Of a stretch of DNA of 64,000 bases, positions 34,476 to 45,623 are shown one piece after another. Origin of the DNA: Ceratotherium simum simum. Its lineage: Eukaryota; Chordata; Mammalia; Perissodactyla; Rhinocerotidae. Location: assembly GCF_000283155.1 (NCBI RefSeq), contig NW_004454182.1, positions 1,310,522-1,374,521 of the forward strand, written 5' to 3'. Below the pieces are notes generated by a model that did not search any database, had not been told where the DNA came from, and saw only the letters and a list, made by a program, of their open reading frames with translations. The stretch's first letter is position 1; the number at the start of each line of letters is the position of its first letter. The position numbers and the translations under genes were made by a program.

Positions 34476-35479
34476 CTCTAATCAAATTTTTAATTGAATA
34501 AATATATCATACAAGTGATAGGGAACATTTTAAATTATGAAATCAGTGCTTACTACTACAAAATCCAGGTTTGAGGGGCCATCCTGATTGTCTAAGAGTA
34601 ATTCCATCCATTTGCCAGTGATTGGTCCAGGGACTTAAGCCTAAGCCAATTGGCACATAGAATCACCTGGATAAGTGAATTGGTTAGGATGCTTAGAAGA
34701 GTGTCTGGAAGAGAATAAGAAGTCAAGAAGCATCTGTTAAATGAATGGGTACGGTACCAAGTTTAGCCTCAATGTGACATGGATTTCTGGAAAGAAGTTG
34801 TTCATTCTTAATAATGAGCATCTGTAAAAACAGTTGCAATCTTTCTTTCTATAAAAATTTATGTGCATGGAAATGAGGCTTAGAAATTTTATAGCCATCT
34901 TCTGCCAGCCTGTGGACATTGTCAACACAGAGAGAGCAGAGCCAAGAAAATCTCAGAGAAATGGAGTTGGAGACTTGACTAAACCATGATGGTTGGTTTC
35001 CAATCAGTGAACATTTCAGTTATCTCTCTCTGTTATTTGAGACCATTTAGGTTAGGTTTTTCTGTTACTTATGTCCAAAAGCATAATTTTTGGATATAAT
35101 TTCACTGTGTTCATATAGCCTTGGCTTGGTATAAAACATGTCAAAATGTCTTTCCCTGAGCAATTTGTAAATTGCTTTCTTGCATTGACTGTTGTTGTAG
35201 ACAATACACCTTACAAGTGACTTGATTATTTTTCTTCATTAACTATAATATTTTTTCTTCATATTTAAAAATACAATAATTTTTTGGTGTGTTTTGATTC
35301 ATCCATATCAATTTTTCCCAGGATATAAGCATGTCACATATATGTTCAATTAAGTTTTTGAGTTTAGAAAATTTTTGTCTAGTATACATCTAAATACATT
35401 TTTATGTCTTTTGTTCTCAATTATTTACATATTAGATATCCTTTTCCTAAAGTAGCTATAAAGTTTCTAATCCTTTTAA
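34476..35479. other. Unique DNA with a possible ancient repeat
   Basis: The segment 34570-34970 contains strings such as 'attggtccagggacttaagcctaagccaattggcac' and 'cacagagagagcagagccaag' that resemble an ancient mammalian interspersed repeat whose name I cannot recall. The rest is unique and AT-rich. Confidence 0.35.
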
Positions 35480-36320
35480 ACTTGCAATGTAAATAAACTA
35501 GAAACTAATAATAAATATAGAAAAAAAACCCACTATTATTTGAGAATTTTAAAAATCTCCTTAAAAGAACTCATGGGATAAAAAGGTCAAAATGTAAAAT
35601 ATTTTAAAGATATCAATAGCAATAACACTACATAGCAGAACCCATGGATTACTCAAAAGTAGAAAAGAAAATTCAGAACCCCAAATATACATTAAGAACA
35701 AGATATGTTGAAAATAAAAGGAATAAAGAATTTAATGAAAAATTTAGAAAAGAGAAAAAAACCTAACTTCAGCAATTATGAAAGACTATGTTATTTAAAA
35801 TAAAAATATTAATTAATGAATAGAAACATAAAATAGTATTAACTAAAATTCTACAAATTAATAAGTAAAAGCAAGTGTTGGTTCTATTAGAAAAGCCATG
35901 ATAATGTATATATAACAGAGGTCAACCTAATGAGGAAAAAGTAGAAATATTATAATGGGACAATAATCAAAGGTACAGAGTAATGTAAATGAATTTTGAG
36001 ATATTGTTTTAACACAATTTTACGAAAAAAGTTTGAAAACCTTGATGAAGTTGAGGATCAAACGAAGTGTAAATAATCATCTTGAAAGTCTGTCTCAACT
36101 TGCCAAAGATGATATTGTGATGAATTCTATCAAATCTTCATTTTCAAAAAATGATGTCTATTTTATTTGTATCATTCCAGAACATGAAATGGAAAGAAAT
36201 CTTCTAAATTCTTTTTACAAAGGCAGTCTACCATCTATAGTAAACTTTGTGAAAGATAGCATAAGAAAAGCATCTTTTATCTGTCAAGTTTCTATCAGGA
36301 GAGAAAAACCAGTATGAACC
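35480..36320 (+). mobile_element. Old L1M ORF2 remnant
   Basis: Sense L1 ORF2-like sequence, including 'tttgaaaaccttgatgaagttgagg' and 'ccagaacatgaaatggaaagaaatcttctaaattc', followed by 'ttttacaaaggcag'. The collinear order matches the L1 endonuclease-RT linker and early RT region. A 94-codon frame at 36033-36317 survives by chance and has no intact domain. Confidence 0.65.
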
Positions 36321-36485
36321 AAGGGGTAAAGAAGTCATTATAGGTTTTAGACTTTACACAGCGATGGGAGAAGCTGGGTAGAGAGGAAATGAAAGTTGAA
36401 AAGGGAAGTTGGAAGATCAGAGTCACCAGCCAGTTATATCATGCCAGTTACCTAGCACATCTAGCTGTTGACAGGGAATCTTGAA

Positions 36486-36535
36486 AGGGCAACAGATGTT
36501 AACTCAGCGCTGATCTTCCTCACGAGAAAAAGAAA
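36486..36535 (+). mobile_element. Orphan ERE SINE tail
   Basis: Only the last tail module remains ('gcaacagatgttaactcagcgctgatcttcctca' plus an A-rich end). The SINE body is absent upstream, so this is an extreme 5' truncation or the remnant of a deletion. Confidence 0.75.
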
Positions 36536-36977
36536 TTATAATTATAAAACACAATTTTTAATTATTGCAAAGTGTTCCATTAAATGTTTGTGCTGGATTT
36601 TATATAATTATTCCCTGTTTTTGAATATTTAGGTTGCATCCATTCACTGCAGCAGAGAATATCCTTGTAGTGAAATTTTTATGTTTATCTTCAATTATTT
36701 CTGGAGACTAACTTTTAGAAATGGAAAAGTCAAAGTCTCTTTCTTATGCATTAAATTTTTTAGGTTATGAAACTGTTACATTCTAAAGAAAAGGGAAACA
36801 AATGGAGTAAAAATCTTGATTTTCAATTTCTCTTATTCATACAAAATAACCATAATAGCCATAATATATATAGGTGTAATGCATTTTTCTCATTAACATA
36901 ATCATTTTAACATCATTGGGGTTATATTTAATTAGCTTTTCTAATTAAACATTCTTTTCTTTTTTTCCTTTATTTTT
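36536..36977. other. Unique AT-rich DNA
   Basis: No gene is recognised. The segment ends in a T-rich run that probably represents the target of the neighbouring SINE. Confidence 0.45.
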
Positions 36978-37219
36978 GTGTGTGTGTGTGAGGAGATCAG
37001 CCCTGTGCTAACATCCACCAATCCTCCTCTTTTTTTTGCTGAGGAAGACTGGCCCTAGGCTGACATCCATGCCCATCTTCTTCCACTTTATATGGGACGC
37101 CGTCACAGCCTGGCTTGCCAAGCAGTACATCAGTGTGAGTCTGGGATCCGAACTGGCGAACCCCGGGCCGCCGCAGCGGAGCATGCACACTTAACCGCTT
37201 GCGCCACCGGGCCGGCCCC
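36978..37219 (-). mobile_element. ERE-type SINE nested in another SINE's tail
   Basis: An antisense copy with a TG-rich tail, two tail modules, 'gacgccgtcacagcctggcttgccaag', a reversed B box ('gggatccgaact') and the head 'ccaccgggccggcccca'. T-rich strings of the form cttttttt-cctttt occur on both sides (about 36957-36977 and from 37221). This suggests insertion into the poly-T (A-tail) of the next SINE. A 131-codon antisense frame spanning both SINEs is incidental. Confidence 0.92.
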
Positions 37220-37220
37220 A

Positions 37221-37412
37221 TCTTTTTTTTCCTTTTTGATGAGGAAGATTCGTCCTTAGCTAACATCTGTGCCAATCTTCCTCTATTTTGCTTGTGGGTC
37301 ACTACCACAGCATGGTGGCTGACAAGTGGTGTAGGTCCGCACCCGGGAAATGAACCCAGGCTGCCAAAGCAGAGTGCGCCAAACTTAACCACTAGGCCAC
37401 GGGGCCGGCCCC
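37221..37412 (-). mobile_element. ERE-type SINE (host of the nested copy)
   Basis: An antisense copy with T-rich tail, one tail module ('tagctaacatctgtgccaatcttcctct'), 'accacagcatggtggctgacaagtggtg', and the head 'ccacggggccggccccc'. Its reversed B box is degraded ('gggaaatgaaccc'). Confidence 0.92.
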
Positions 37413-37518
37413 CTCCATTTATCTTAATAGTGGTTTAATAATGGTCTTTCAAGTTAACATTCTATACATATGATATCATTCTATACTCTTATATATTTAA
37501 GGTTTTATAATTGATCTT

Positions 37519-37618
37519 GAACTTCTAGCTTCCAGAACTGTGAAAAAATAAATTTCTCTTGTTTAAGCCGCCCAGTGTATAGTATTTTGTTATGGCAGCC
37601 CTAGGAGACTAGTACAAT
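37519..37618 (+). mobile_element. MLT1-type MaLR LTR, 3' fragment
   Basis: 'gcttccagaactgtgaaaaaataaatttctcttgtttaagcc' and 'gtattttgttatggcagccctaggagactagtac' are the characteristic 3' end of MLT1/MaLR LTRs, containing the AATAAA signal. The 5' four-fifths of the LTR is missing. Confidence 0.85.
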
Positions 37619-39747
37619 AGTTTAATCTATTAAAATCAGTAAGTACACAGAGTATGTATTAAGAGACAAAATCAACAGCCAAGACTTTTTAAAGAAGAAC
37701 AGTGTAGGAGGGCTTGCCCTACCAGATATCAAGACTTATTATATAGCTAGGATTATAAAATCAGCAGTTATTTATATGTTATGAAGGTAAGGCCTCAAAA
37801 GGGCAATGAAAATCTGTTAGAAAGAGAATGACCGGGCTTTAAAGAATTTTCCAACAATTGTATTCCAAGGTCACTTGGCATAAATCTCAAAATGGATTAA
37901 AAAGACCAACGAAGGCAACAGCAGACCTTTGAATCAGCACCATTTGAAACACTTGAGATTTTAGTATTAACAGAATTATAAAAATGTTTTCAGCGTGAGT
38001 TTACATTCATCTCCTTGGCTTCTGCCTAGATTCCCTTTTATTGAACTAATCACCCTCTATTGACTCAGTACATGAATCCTTTAAAGACTTTTGACAGTTA
38101 TGTTCTCTCTAGAAGTCTTTAGCCAAGGATTGCATATTTTATTTCTTCCCTCTTACTATATAAATCAATCCCTTTAGACTCTTAATTGTATTTGCTGTTC
38201 TTTTTTTGAAATCCTTCCAGTTCCTCTGAGGTCTTCAATATAGAAAAAGAGAAAAAGAACACCATCTCAAAGTGAATTCTAGTTCAGGTGTACTTTCTTA
38301 GAAGTTTGGTAACACCGTAGGCCACCAAGATGAATTTTAGTTTTTTCCCCCAATTGGCACAGTATTCAGTGTCATCTAATTTATTGTCTAGTATCCTCTC
38401 TCCTCTATCCTGTTTGTTTTGACTACTTTCCAATTGTCTCCCTTCCACCGAATATCTGTTTTATATTATTTTTCTACAGGCACGCTCCCTCACATTATTT
38501 CAGGTTGAATCTCATTTTATTTTTTTCACCATATTTCAAGCTTCCTTAGGCTTTTTTTTTTTTCTCACCTTACATCTGTATGGGTGCTCAAAACACCTCT
38601 GCATTGAGAAACCTCTGCACATTTTATGAACACTTCATCAGTTCTAGATCCTATGAAAATATTTATATAAGACTGATTACTGATTACCACATGCACAGTC
38701 ATTGTCAATTATCATCTTTTCAGCATTCCGTCACTCCATAATTTCAAGTCCTTCTGAAATAACTTAGTAAGAAAATGAGCCTATAAATTCTCACCCTCCT
38801 GTTTAATTTTAATGTATTCATTTACCCCCAGGATTTCTTTCTATCTGTGAATCTTGTGGTTTATCCAAATGAAGTTTGGTCTGTAACAGTTTGTTTAATA
38901 AATATCACTAAGCTTCTGATTACATTTCTGAATATGAAGCTATGTTCCACTGGAGGCTGGGTGGATTTAGGCCATTCTGAAATAGAAAACATTCCATAGA
39001 CAGTCAAGGTGATCAATGGAAAATGTCAAAAATCCTCTATACCAGTATTTCCCCAGGATCCATCCAGACTCTCATCTTGGAAATTAATCTGAGGGCACTG
39101 AGATATTTTTCCCATAGAAATCTGGGAACTCCCCTTTTTTACAGAAAATAGTGAGTTAGATATGTAAAAAATAAATTAATATATAGACTGTATCACTGGT
39201 CTGGACAGAATTTCAAATGGTATGTAGTCCGGGTCACTGTCTTGAGATAGAGCCTCACCTTTTTGATTCAATCATGTGAATATTTTTATAGAACTTGCCA
39301 TTGCTAAGCACAGTGTTTCTGGAGAGTTAAAAGAAAAAAACAGAACAAAAAGATGCTGTTCTCTAGGGACTCACAGTTCACCCCGAGTAACCACAATATC
39401 TCACAGTCCGTAGGAAACATAATAAATGAGCACCAACTGTTGCCTGGTTTGCGGGTACAGAGGACAAGGCAAAAGAAAATAGAACAATAAGCTGGGTGCA
39501 CTTGTGTTCAGATGTTTGTCACATATTTTTCCCAGTTGAATGTGCAAAATGAAAAATGTTCTGCTTTCACAGTGCATGAGATTATCTTTAATGCTACAAT
39601 ATGGGAAAGGAGAATAGAGTTCAATCCTTCTTGCTTTTTTTGGTGTGTCATTGACTCTTAAAACACTGATGAAATATACAGCCCCTTTCATCAGAAAAAC
39701 GACCGTACACAAATTTACAAAATATTGCTTACAATTTTAGGAAGACT
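37619..39747. other. Unique DNA, no gene supported
   Basis: About 2.1 kb without a named repeat. The pyrimidine-rich stretch 38100-38560 faintly resembles ancient L3/CR1 sequence ('tgaattctagttcaggtgtac'), which I could not confirm. A 103-codon antisense frame at 39401-39712 has no domain. Confidence 0.45.
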
Positions 39748-40327
39748 TGTATATTAATCTTCTATTCCTGCCATAACAAATGAACACAAATTTAGTGGCT
39801 TAAAACAACACAAATTTAATATTTTACAGTTCTGGGGGTAGAAGTCCAGGACAGATCTCCCTGGACTAAAACCAAGGTGTGAGCAGGGACCTGTTTCTTC
39901 CTATAGGTCCTGTTGGAGAATCCATTTCCTTGCTTATTTAGGTGTTGGCAGAATTCAGTTCCAGGAGACAGTAGGACTGAAGTCTCTGTTTCCTTGCTGG
40001 ATGTCACCTGGGAATGCCCTCATTTCCTATAGTCCTCTTTCTGGTCCTTGTACACAGTCCCTTACATTTCAGAACCAGCAACGGGCCAGCAAATCCTTCT
40101 CACGCTCCCATCTCTCTGACCCACATACCTGCCTCCCTCTTCCACATTTAAGAGCTCATGTGAGATTGGACCCACTTGGATAAGCCAAGATAATTTCACT
40201 ATCATAAAGTCCATACCCTTAATCACATCTGCAAAAAGCCCTTCTGCAATGGAATATAACTTGTTCACAGGTTCCCGGGAATGAGGCATGGACATCTTTT
40301 GGGGAGCAAGGTATCATTCTGTTTACA
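39748..40327 (-). mobile_element. MLT1-type MaLR LTR (antisense, near complete)
   Basis: On the minus strand it begins TGTAAACAG and contains 'gcagatgtgattaagggtatgg', 'aaattatcttggcttatccaagtggg' and 'ccagaactgtaaaatattaaatttgtgttg'. It ends 'tttgttatggcaggaatagaagattaataca'. This is the layout of an ERVL-MaLR LTR of about 580 bp, including the terminal TG..CA. No internal sequence adjoins, so it is a solo LTR. Confidence 0.85.
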
Positions 40328-41588
40328 CTACTTTGTGATCTAGAACCCAGCTATATGCCTCCAAGAAGTACTGGAGGCATATTTTAATTAGGTTTAATTT
40401 AGGCATTAATTTAGGCAAAATAATTTAATTAGGCATTTTAATTAGGTTAAAATCCTTGAATTCTTGATTACTTTCTCTCCCTCTCCTCCTACTTTTTGTT
40501 CATCTTGAAGAATTCCCTGATTATGAATATATATGACATTTCTTTTTGGGGGGATATCTTAAAAGAACATTTCTACATTTCACTCACCAATTACACATCA
40601 ATTCAATCATGACATTAAAACCACACAAACTCCTATCCTGTTTAAATAAAGTAATTTTAATATACGTCACACAGCATTTTGATACTGTCATCCTGGTGCT
40701 GGGGACAATTCTTCATAGTCAGCTTTCAAAAAATGTCCTGGCAATTGTCCGCTTCTGAGACGTCTATACAATCCCTGACCTGTACCCTATTACAGACTTT
40801 TTCCCCCCCTCTCTGCTTCTTGTTGAGAAGTAGTGCAGGCAAGAGATAACACTGCTGTTAATCCATGCTTCAGTTTCAGATCCCCTCTCCAGACTTGCCC
40901 CAGACTTCACCATCTCCCCATCACTGCCCCTGGCTCCAAGGCTCTGTGCCTCCTGACCTATAAAAGCCCTTAAAATACCAAGCAATATTCACATTCTTTA
41001 TGTCTTTAAAAAATAGACTTAGAAAAATGTAAATAATTTAAATTACTTTGAAAAATATATGTGGAGTGACAAACAAGCATCGTTATAAACATTTTTTGTT
41101 TACATAGTTTATAAGAGAACAGTGATTGTCTGTGTCTCACGGAGCTATTTGGTTGAAGTAGCTCTTCATTGTTTGCAAATGAAATCTGGAATGGATTATC
41201 CAAACATTTAGAAATCCACTGGGTAAATTCTGATAGAGACTAAAAATATAAATGTAAATAAGAGAGGAAAAGCCATTATAAAGGTTAAAACAGGTGATAA
41301 TGTAGTGAAAAGTTCAAAGATTGACCAAAAACTAATATGAAAGTAAAACCATCCTTCAATAAACGAAAAAAAATATTTCACAATTTTGAGAGATTAAATT
41401 AGAAATGAATATAGTCCAGCTCTTCTAATGTTATTAGTACGTGATGCTTACTTATTTTTTTCAACAAAATCTCTCATAAGGGACAAAGAGTAGATTTGCA
41501 GTTTGTTAATGCCAGTTTTGCTCTAGTCAGTCGCTATTGCCATAAACCTTGCAGTTCAACAACAGCAAAGGACAGGGTGAGGGGAAAG
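40328..41588. other. Unique DNA with short TTAATTAGG-type tandem
   Basis: No gene seen. At about 40380-40450 the motif 'ttaattaggc/ttaatttaggca' recurs about five times in 70 bases. The rest is unclassified. Confidence 0.5.
40380..40450 (+). repeat. Imperfect tandem of an 11-13-bp AT-rich unit
   Basis: Variants of ttaattaggca and ttaatttaggca repeat head-to-tail with irregular spacing. It is a degenerate minisatellite or slippage product in unique DNA. Confidence 0.65.
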
Positions 41589-41755
41589 ATGATTTTTTTT
41601 TATTTTTATTTTTTATTTATTTATTTATTTTTTCTCCCAAAGCCTCAGTAGATAGTTGTACCTCATAGTTGCACATCCTTCTAGTTGCTGTATGCGGGAC
41701 GCGGCCTCAGCATGGCAGGAGAAGCGGTGCGTCGGTGCGCGCCCGGGATCCGAAC
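41589..41755 (-). mobile_element. Young ERE-type SINE, 5'-truncated
   Basis: An antisense copy of the 'ggggctttgggg' tail subfamily. It starts with a T-rich (TTTA)n tail, then 'ctcccaaagcctcagtagatagttg' and 'cttctagttgctgtatgcgggacgcgg'. It stops abruptly at the reversed B box ('gcccgggatccgaac'), so the tRNA-like head is missing. CpG is dense in its last 70 bases, an island-like spot in AT-rich DNA. Confidence 0.9.
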
Positions 41756-41873
41756 AGTGAGAGGGATGCAGTGAGAGAGACGGAGGACTCAGGTATTGGA
41801 TAAAGGAAAGAATGTCTCCTATGAAGAGTATTTAGTAATAAAAGTAAGTGTTTTGCATATTTCTTTGCTTCTT

Positions 41874-42515
41874 TTTTTTTTTTTTTTTTTTAAATTTTTT
41901 GTTTATTGCAGTAACATTGGTTTATAACATTGTAAAAATTTCAGGTGTACATCATTGTACTTCTATTTCTGCATAGATTACATCATGTTCACCACCAAAA
42001 TACTAATTACAACCCATCACCACACACATGTACCGAATTATCCCTTTCACCCTCCTCCCTCCCCCCTTCCCCTCTGGTAACCACCAATCCAATCTCTGTC
42101 CCTATGTGTTTGTTTATTGTTGTTATTATCTACTACTTAATGAAGGAAATCATACGGTATTTGACCTTCTCCCTCTGACTTATTTCACTTTGCATCATGC
42201 CCTCAATGTCCATCCATGTTGTCACAAATGGCTGGATTTCATCGTTTCTTATGGCTGAGTAGTATTCCATTGTGTATATATACCACAGCTTTTTTATCCA
42301 TTCGTCCCTTGATGGGCACTTAGGTTGCTTCCAAGTCTTGGCTATCGTGAATAAGGCTGCAATGAACACAGGGGTGCATGTACCTTTGCAAATTGGTGTT
42401 TTCAAGTTCTTTGGATAAATACCCAACAGTGGAATAACTGGATCATATGGTAGTTCTATCCTTGATTTTTTGAGGAATCTCCATACTGTTTTCCATAGTG
42501 GCTGCACCAGTTTGC
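41874..42515 (-). mobile_element. 5'-truncated L1 with target duplication
   Basis: A minus-strand L1 3' end of about 640 bp. It carries the ORF2 C-terminus ('[20 protein letters not shown]', about 42460-42520, continuing '[19 protein letters not shown]'), then the 3' UTR and a poly-A tail (T-run at 41874-41893). The surviving frame of 144 codons (42133-42567) is little damaged, so the copy is fairly young. The 10-base repeat tttgcttctt flanks it (41864-41873, 42511-42520). The repeat overlaps the L1 sequence 'tttgc' by five bases, pointing to microhomology at the 5' junction. Confidence 0.92.
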
Positions 42516-42520
42516 TTCTT

Positions 42521-44446
42521 GATTTGGCCAGTTTGCAGCAGTCACAGCAAAACAATGGTGACATCAAAGTGTATTACTGTGTTTTAAATCATGCCTTTTT
42601 TCCATCCATTTTTCAATTTCAGGGATAGAACATGCAAAGTAAAATCTTTATATGGACACTCTTCTGTGAAGGACGGGGTGTCCCCAGGGTCTACTGTCTT
42701 TTGGCTTTGACTGCAATAGTGGTGTAGCTACTTGTCCTCAACAATACCTGGAGTTGTCCTTTAAAATTTGGTCTTAATACAGACAATGAAAGTTTCATCT
42801 GAAAGTGGAAGTGCTCACATTATGAAATAAATGATATATAGTCTACCAACTATACACATGAGATATATATATATATATGTATGGATATATATATAATCTA
42901 CTCTCTATCTATGCCATGTGCTCTAAAATTAATTACCATTGCATTATATTAAGGTTTCAAGAACAATCTTAGTGGTTCAAATTGTGTCTTTTTCTTATTT
43001 CAGGTTTTCTTTCCGTCTCTGTCCTGCAGACTCTACAACAAGGCACCAGGCTTTTCAGAATGCATTCTGGTTCTCAGAGCTAATATATTAAATACAGACA
43101 CCTAATAATCTTGGTCTATAAGCTATAATTAATATTACAATTCCCAATATTAGGGGCTTTTACATGTAGTTTTATTTTTTTTAAAGTGTTTTGGAACACC
43201 TAGGTAATCACTCCTTACCTGCTACTCTAACTTTTAACTATCATTTTTAACTATTAGTAAAACAATACTAATGTATAAAATTATGAAAACTGAAAAATAC
43301 AAAGTAAAAAGATCCTCTATTGCTACCACCCAAGACTAAGATTTTCATGCGTATTTTTCTGTGCACTTTCTACGCTTACCATGTCTGAAAAAAAATGCAA
43401 CAAAGTAAGATGAGATTTTAACATTACAATGCTATATAATCTCTAAAAGTTCGTCCAATGTTTGAAATCTTGAATTTCTTTTTTTAATAGTAGTGCCCCA
43501 ACATATCTGACTATCTATTTGTTAGTAGCATTAGTAACAATCTCTGCCCTTCTTAGTTGGAATTCATATAACTTTACTGGCATCTCCTACATTTAAAAGA
43601 GCTAATTTGTCCCCTTTACTGGCAACAACGGTTATTTGTTTTCTTTACCCTCAACAAGGTTCTTACTTCCTCTGAGCTTCAAGTATAATTGTAAATTTTT
43701 AGTGTAATTTATATTACCAGTACTTAAGCTTAGCAGAATAGAATTCTCAAGGACATAACTCACCTTTAATTAAATCTTTCAACATATACTGCAGAGCCAA
43801 ATGTTCAAATAAGATTGCACATTTTGGCACCTGTTTAGATGTTTGCAGCTAAATATAGTTTAGATTTGTGGTAGGGGTAAAGCTAGTTCTGTCTTTAATA
43901 ATGAAACACTAAATTTGACACTGAAGGTTTGGCTCTTGTTCTTTTCTGCCACTAACTCACCAGATGGTAATTGGAATTCAGATTGTCTCTCTAAAGAATG
44001 CGATGAACAGTGAAGGTCTCTGTAATTTTGTGATGGCAAGTCTCCTCTTATCATCATGTCTCCAGAGTAACCTAGAAGGATCTGTAAAAGTTTTCTTGCA
44101 AGGGTAAAAGAATAATTCTAATTTTTAAAAAAGAGAGCTGATATAAATTATCCTACATATTTTTGTGACTGAAAGAAATATTTATTGATTCCAACAAACT
44201 ATGGATGCTCATTTAAAAATTATCCCTATTAGTTAGTTGTTTCCACTGCACCTGTACTCGAGCACACACACACACACACACAGGCACACGCACTCGTGGA
44301 TTTCAGTTATTAGTATACAACGCCTACATGTATTGGTGGCCAGCCAATTGTATAAAGTGATGAAGATATTTCTGGAACTTTTGAAATTTTAGTATCATAA
44401 TGGAGTTCTTCTTCTTGTTTCCTCAAGAGTTTTCTGATTCCCCTGG
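42521..44446. other. Unique DNA, no gene supported
   Basis: About 1.9 kb with no recognised gene. A TA-rich run lies at about 42863-42897 and a (CA)n run at 44262-44282. Frames are at most 65 codons. Confidence 0.5.
44262..44282. repeat. (CA)n microsatellite
   Basis: About ten CA units (gcacacacacacacacacaca), interrupted afterwards by 'ggcacacgcac'. A likely length polymorphism. Confidence 0.88.
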
Positions 44447-44948
44447 TGTGGTAGGACGAATAATGGTCCCTCAAAGATGTCCACATCCTAATCCCTAGAA
44501 CCTGTGAATAGTTACCTTACTTGGCAAAAGGGACTTTGTAGATGTGATTAGGTTAAGGATCTTGAAATTGGGAGATTATCCTGGACTATCTAATTGTGCC
44601 CAATATAATCACAAGAGTCTTATAAGAGATAGACAGGAGGGTCAGAGTCAGAGAAGGTGATGTGATGACAGAGATAGGGGGAGAAAAGGATATGTGACAA
44701 TGGAAGCAGATGTTGGAGTGATACAGGGCTATGAGCCAAGCAATATGGCAGCCCTGAGAAGCTAGAAAGGCAAAGAAATAGATTCTCCCCTAGAACATCC
44801 AGAAGTTGCCCTGTTGACAGCTTCATTTTAGCTCAATGAAACCCATTTCAGACTTCTGATCTCCAGAACTATAAGATGATGTATTTGCATCATTTTAAGA
44901 CATGAATTTTGTAGCAATTTGTTACAGCAGCAAAAGGAAACTAATACA
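44447..44948 (+). mobile_element. MLT1-type MaLR LTR (sense, near complete)
   Basis: It starts TGTGGTAGGACGAATAATGG, and 'gatgtccacatcctaatccctagaacctgtgaatag', 'gggactttgtagatgtgattaggttaaggatcttg', 'ggagattatcctggactatc' and 'gaagctagaaaggcaaagaaatagattctcccctagaac' follow in MLT1 order. It ends 'aatttgttacagcagcaaaaggaaactaataca'. About 502 bp, TG..CA bounded, with no internal region. A purine-rich stretch near 44660-44700 looks like a small local insertion relative to the consensus I remember. Confidence 0.88.
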
Positions 44949-45377
44949 ACTAGCATTAGTATTCTCTAGTTTAACTCTCCAATTTTATCAGATGATGACC
45001 CCAGTGAATCATTGTCTTCCCTAAATATATTACTTCATTGGGAGCCTCAAATGAGCAGTCCACATATCCTTATTTTGGAGGGCCTGTTTATTCCAAGAGA
45101 CTCTACACATTCATTTGCCTTCATGGAGTACATACAGTCAATTGATTTTGTCTTGGCTTTTAATAGACCAAATTGCCACTTTTTTTACCTTCACACTAGG
45201 TGAAACTGGTGAATATAATCTGAAAGATGGTGGCTTTTACTAGAAGACATACATCTACCACAATAATATTTGGACACTTTAGCAAATAATAAAAATCTTT
45301 GGTCACTTTAGCAGATCACATTTTCAACACATGTATAAGTCCATACATGCATGTATATGTTTTTATAAACATTGTAC
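44949..45377. other. Unique DNA
   Basis: No gene or repeat recognised. A 63-codon frame has no domain. Confidence 0.5.
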
Positions 45378-45623
45378 TTTTTTTTTCTACTCGGGAAGAT
45401 TCACCTTGAGTTAACATCTGTTGCCAATCTTCCTCTTTTTTCACTTGAGGAAGATTCACCCTGAGGTAACATCTGTGCCAATCTTCCTCTATTTTGTATG
45501 TGGGTCGTCACCACAGTATGGCTAACGAGTGGTGTAAGTCCCTGCCCAGGATCCGAAACCACGAAGCCGGGCCACCAAAGTGAACTGCACCAAACTTAAC
45601 CACTATGTCACAGGGCCAGCCCC
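45378..45623 (-). mobile_element. ERE-type SINE, two tail modules
   Basis: An antisense copy: T-rich tail, two tail modules ('gttaacatctgttgccaatcttcctct' and 'ggtaacatctgtgccaatcttcctct'), 'caccacagtatggctaacgagtggtg', a reversed B box ('aggatccgaaacc') and the head 'cacagggccagcccc'. No clear target duplication. Confidence 0.91.

Noticed and set aside
36997..37392. 131-codon antisense frame
   Set aside because: It runs through two antisense SINEs and the junction between them. The peptide is just translated ERE sequence.
38220..38560. L3/CR1-type ancient LINE
   Set aside because: Only a few short strings resemble it, and a profile search would be needed.
40380..40450. CRISPR-like or satellite array
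   Set aside because: The units are short, irregular and AT-rich with no unique spacers. It is a degenerate tandem in a mammalian context.
42133..42567. 144-codon antisense frame, the longest in the window
   Set aside because: It is the C-terminal part of L1 ORF2 in a 5'-truncated insertion, extended a little into flanking DNA. It lacks the endonuclease and reverse transcriptase domains.
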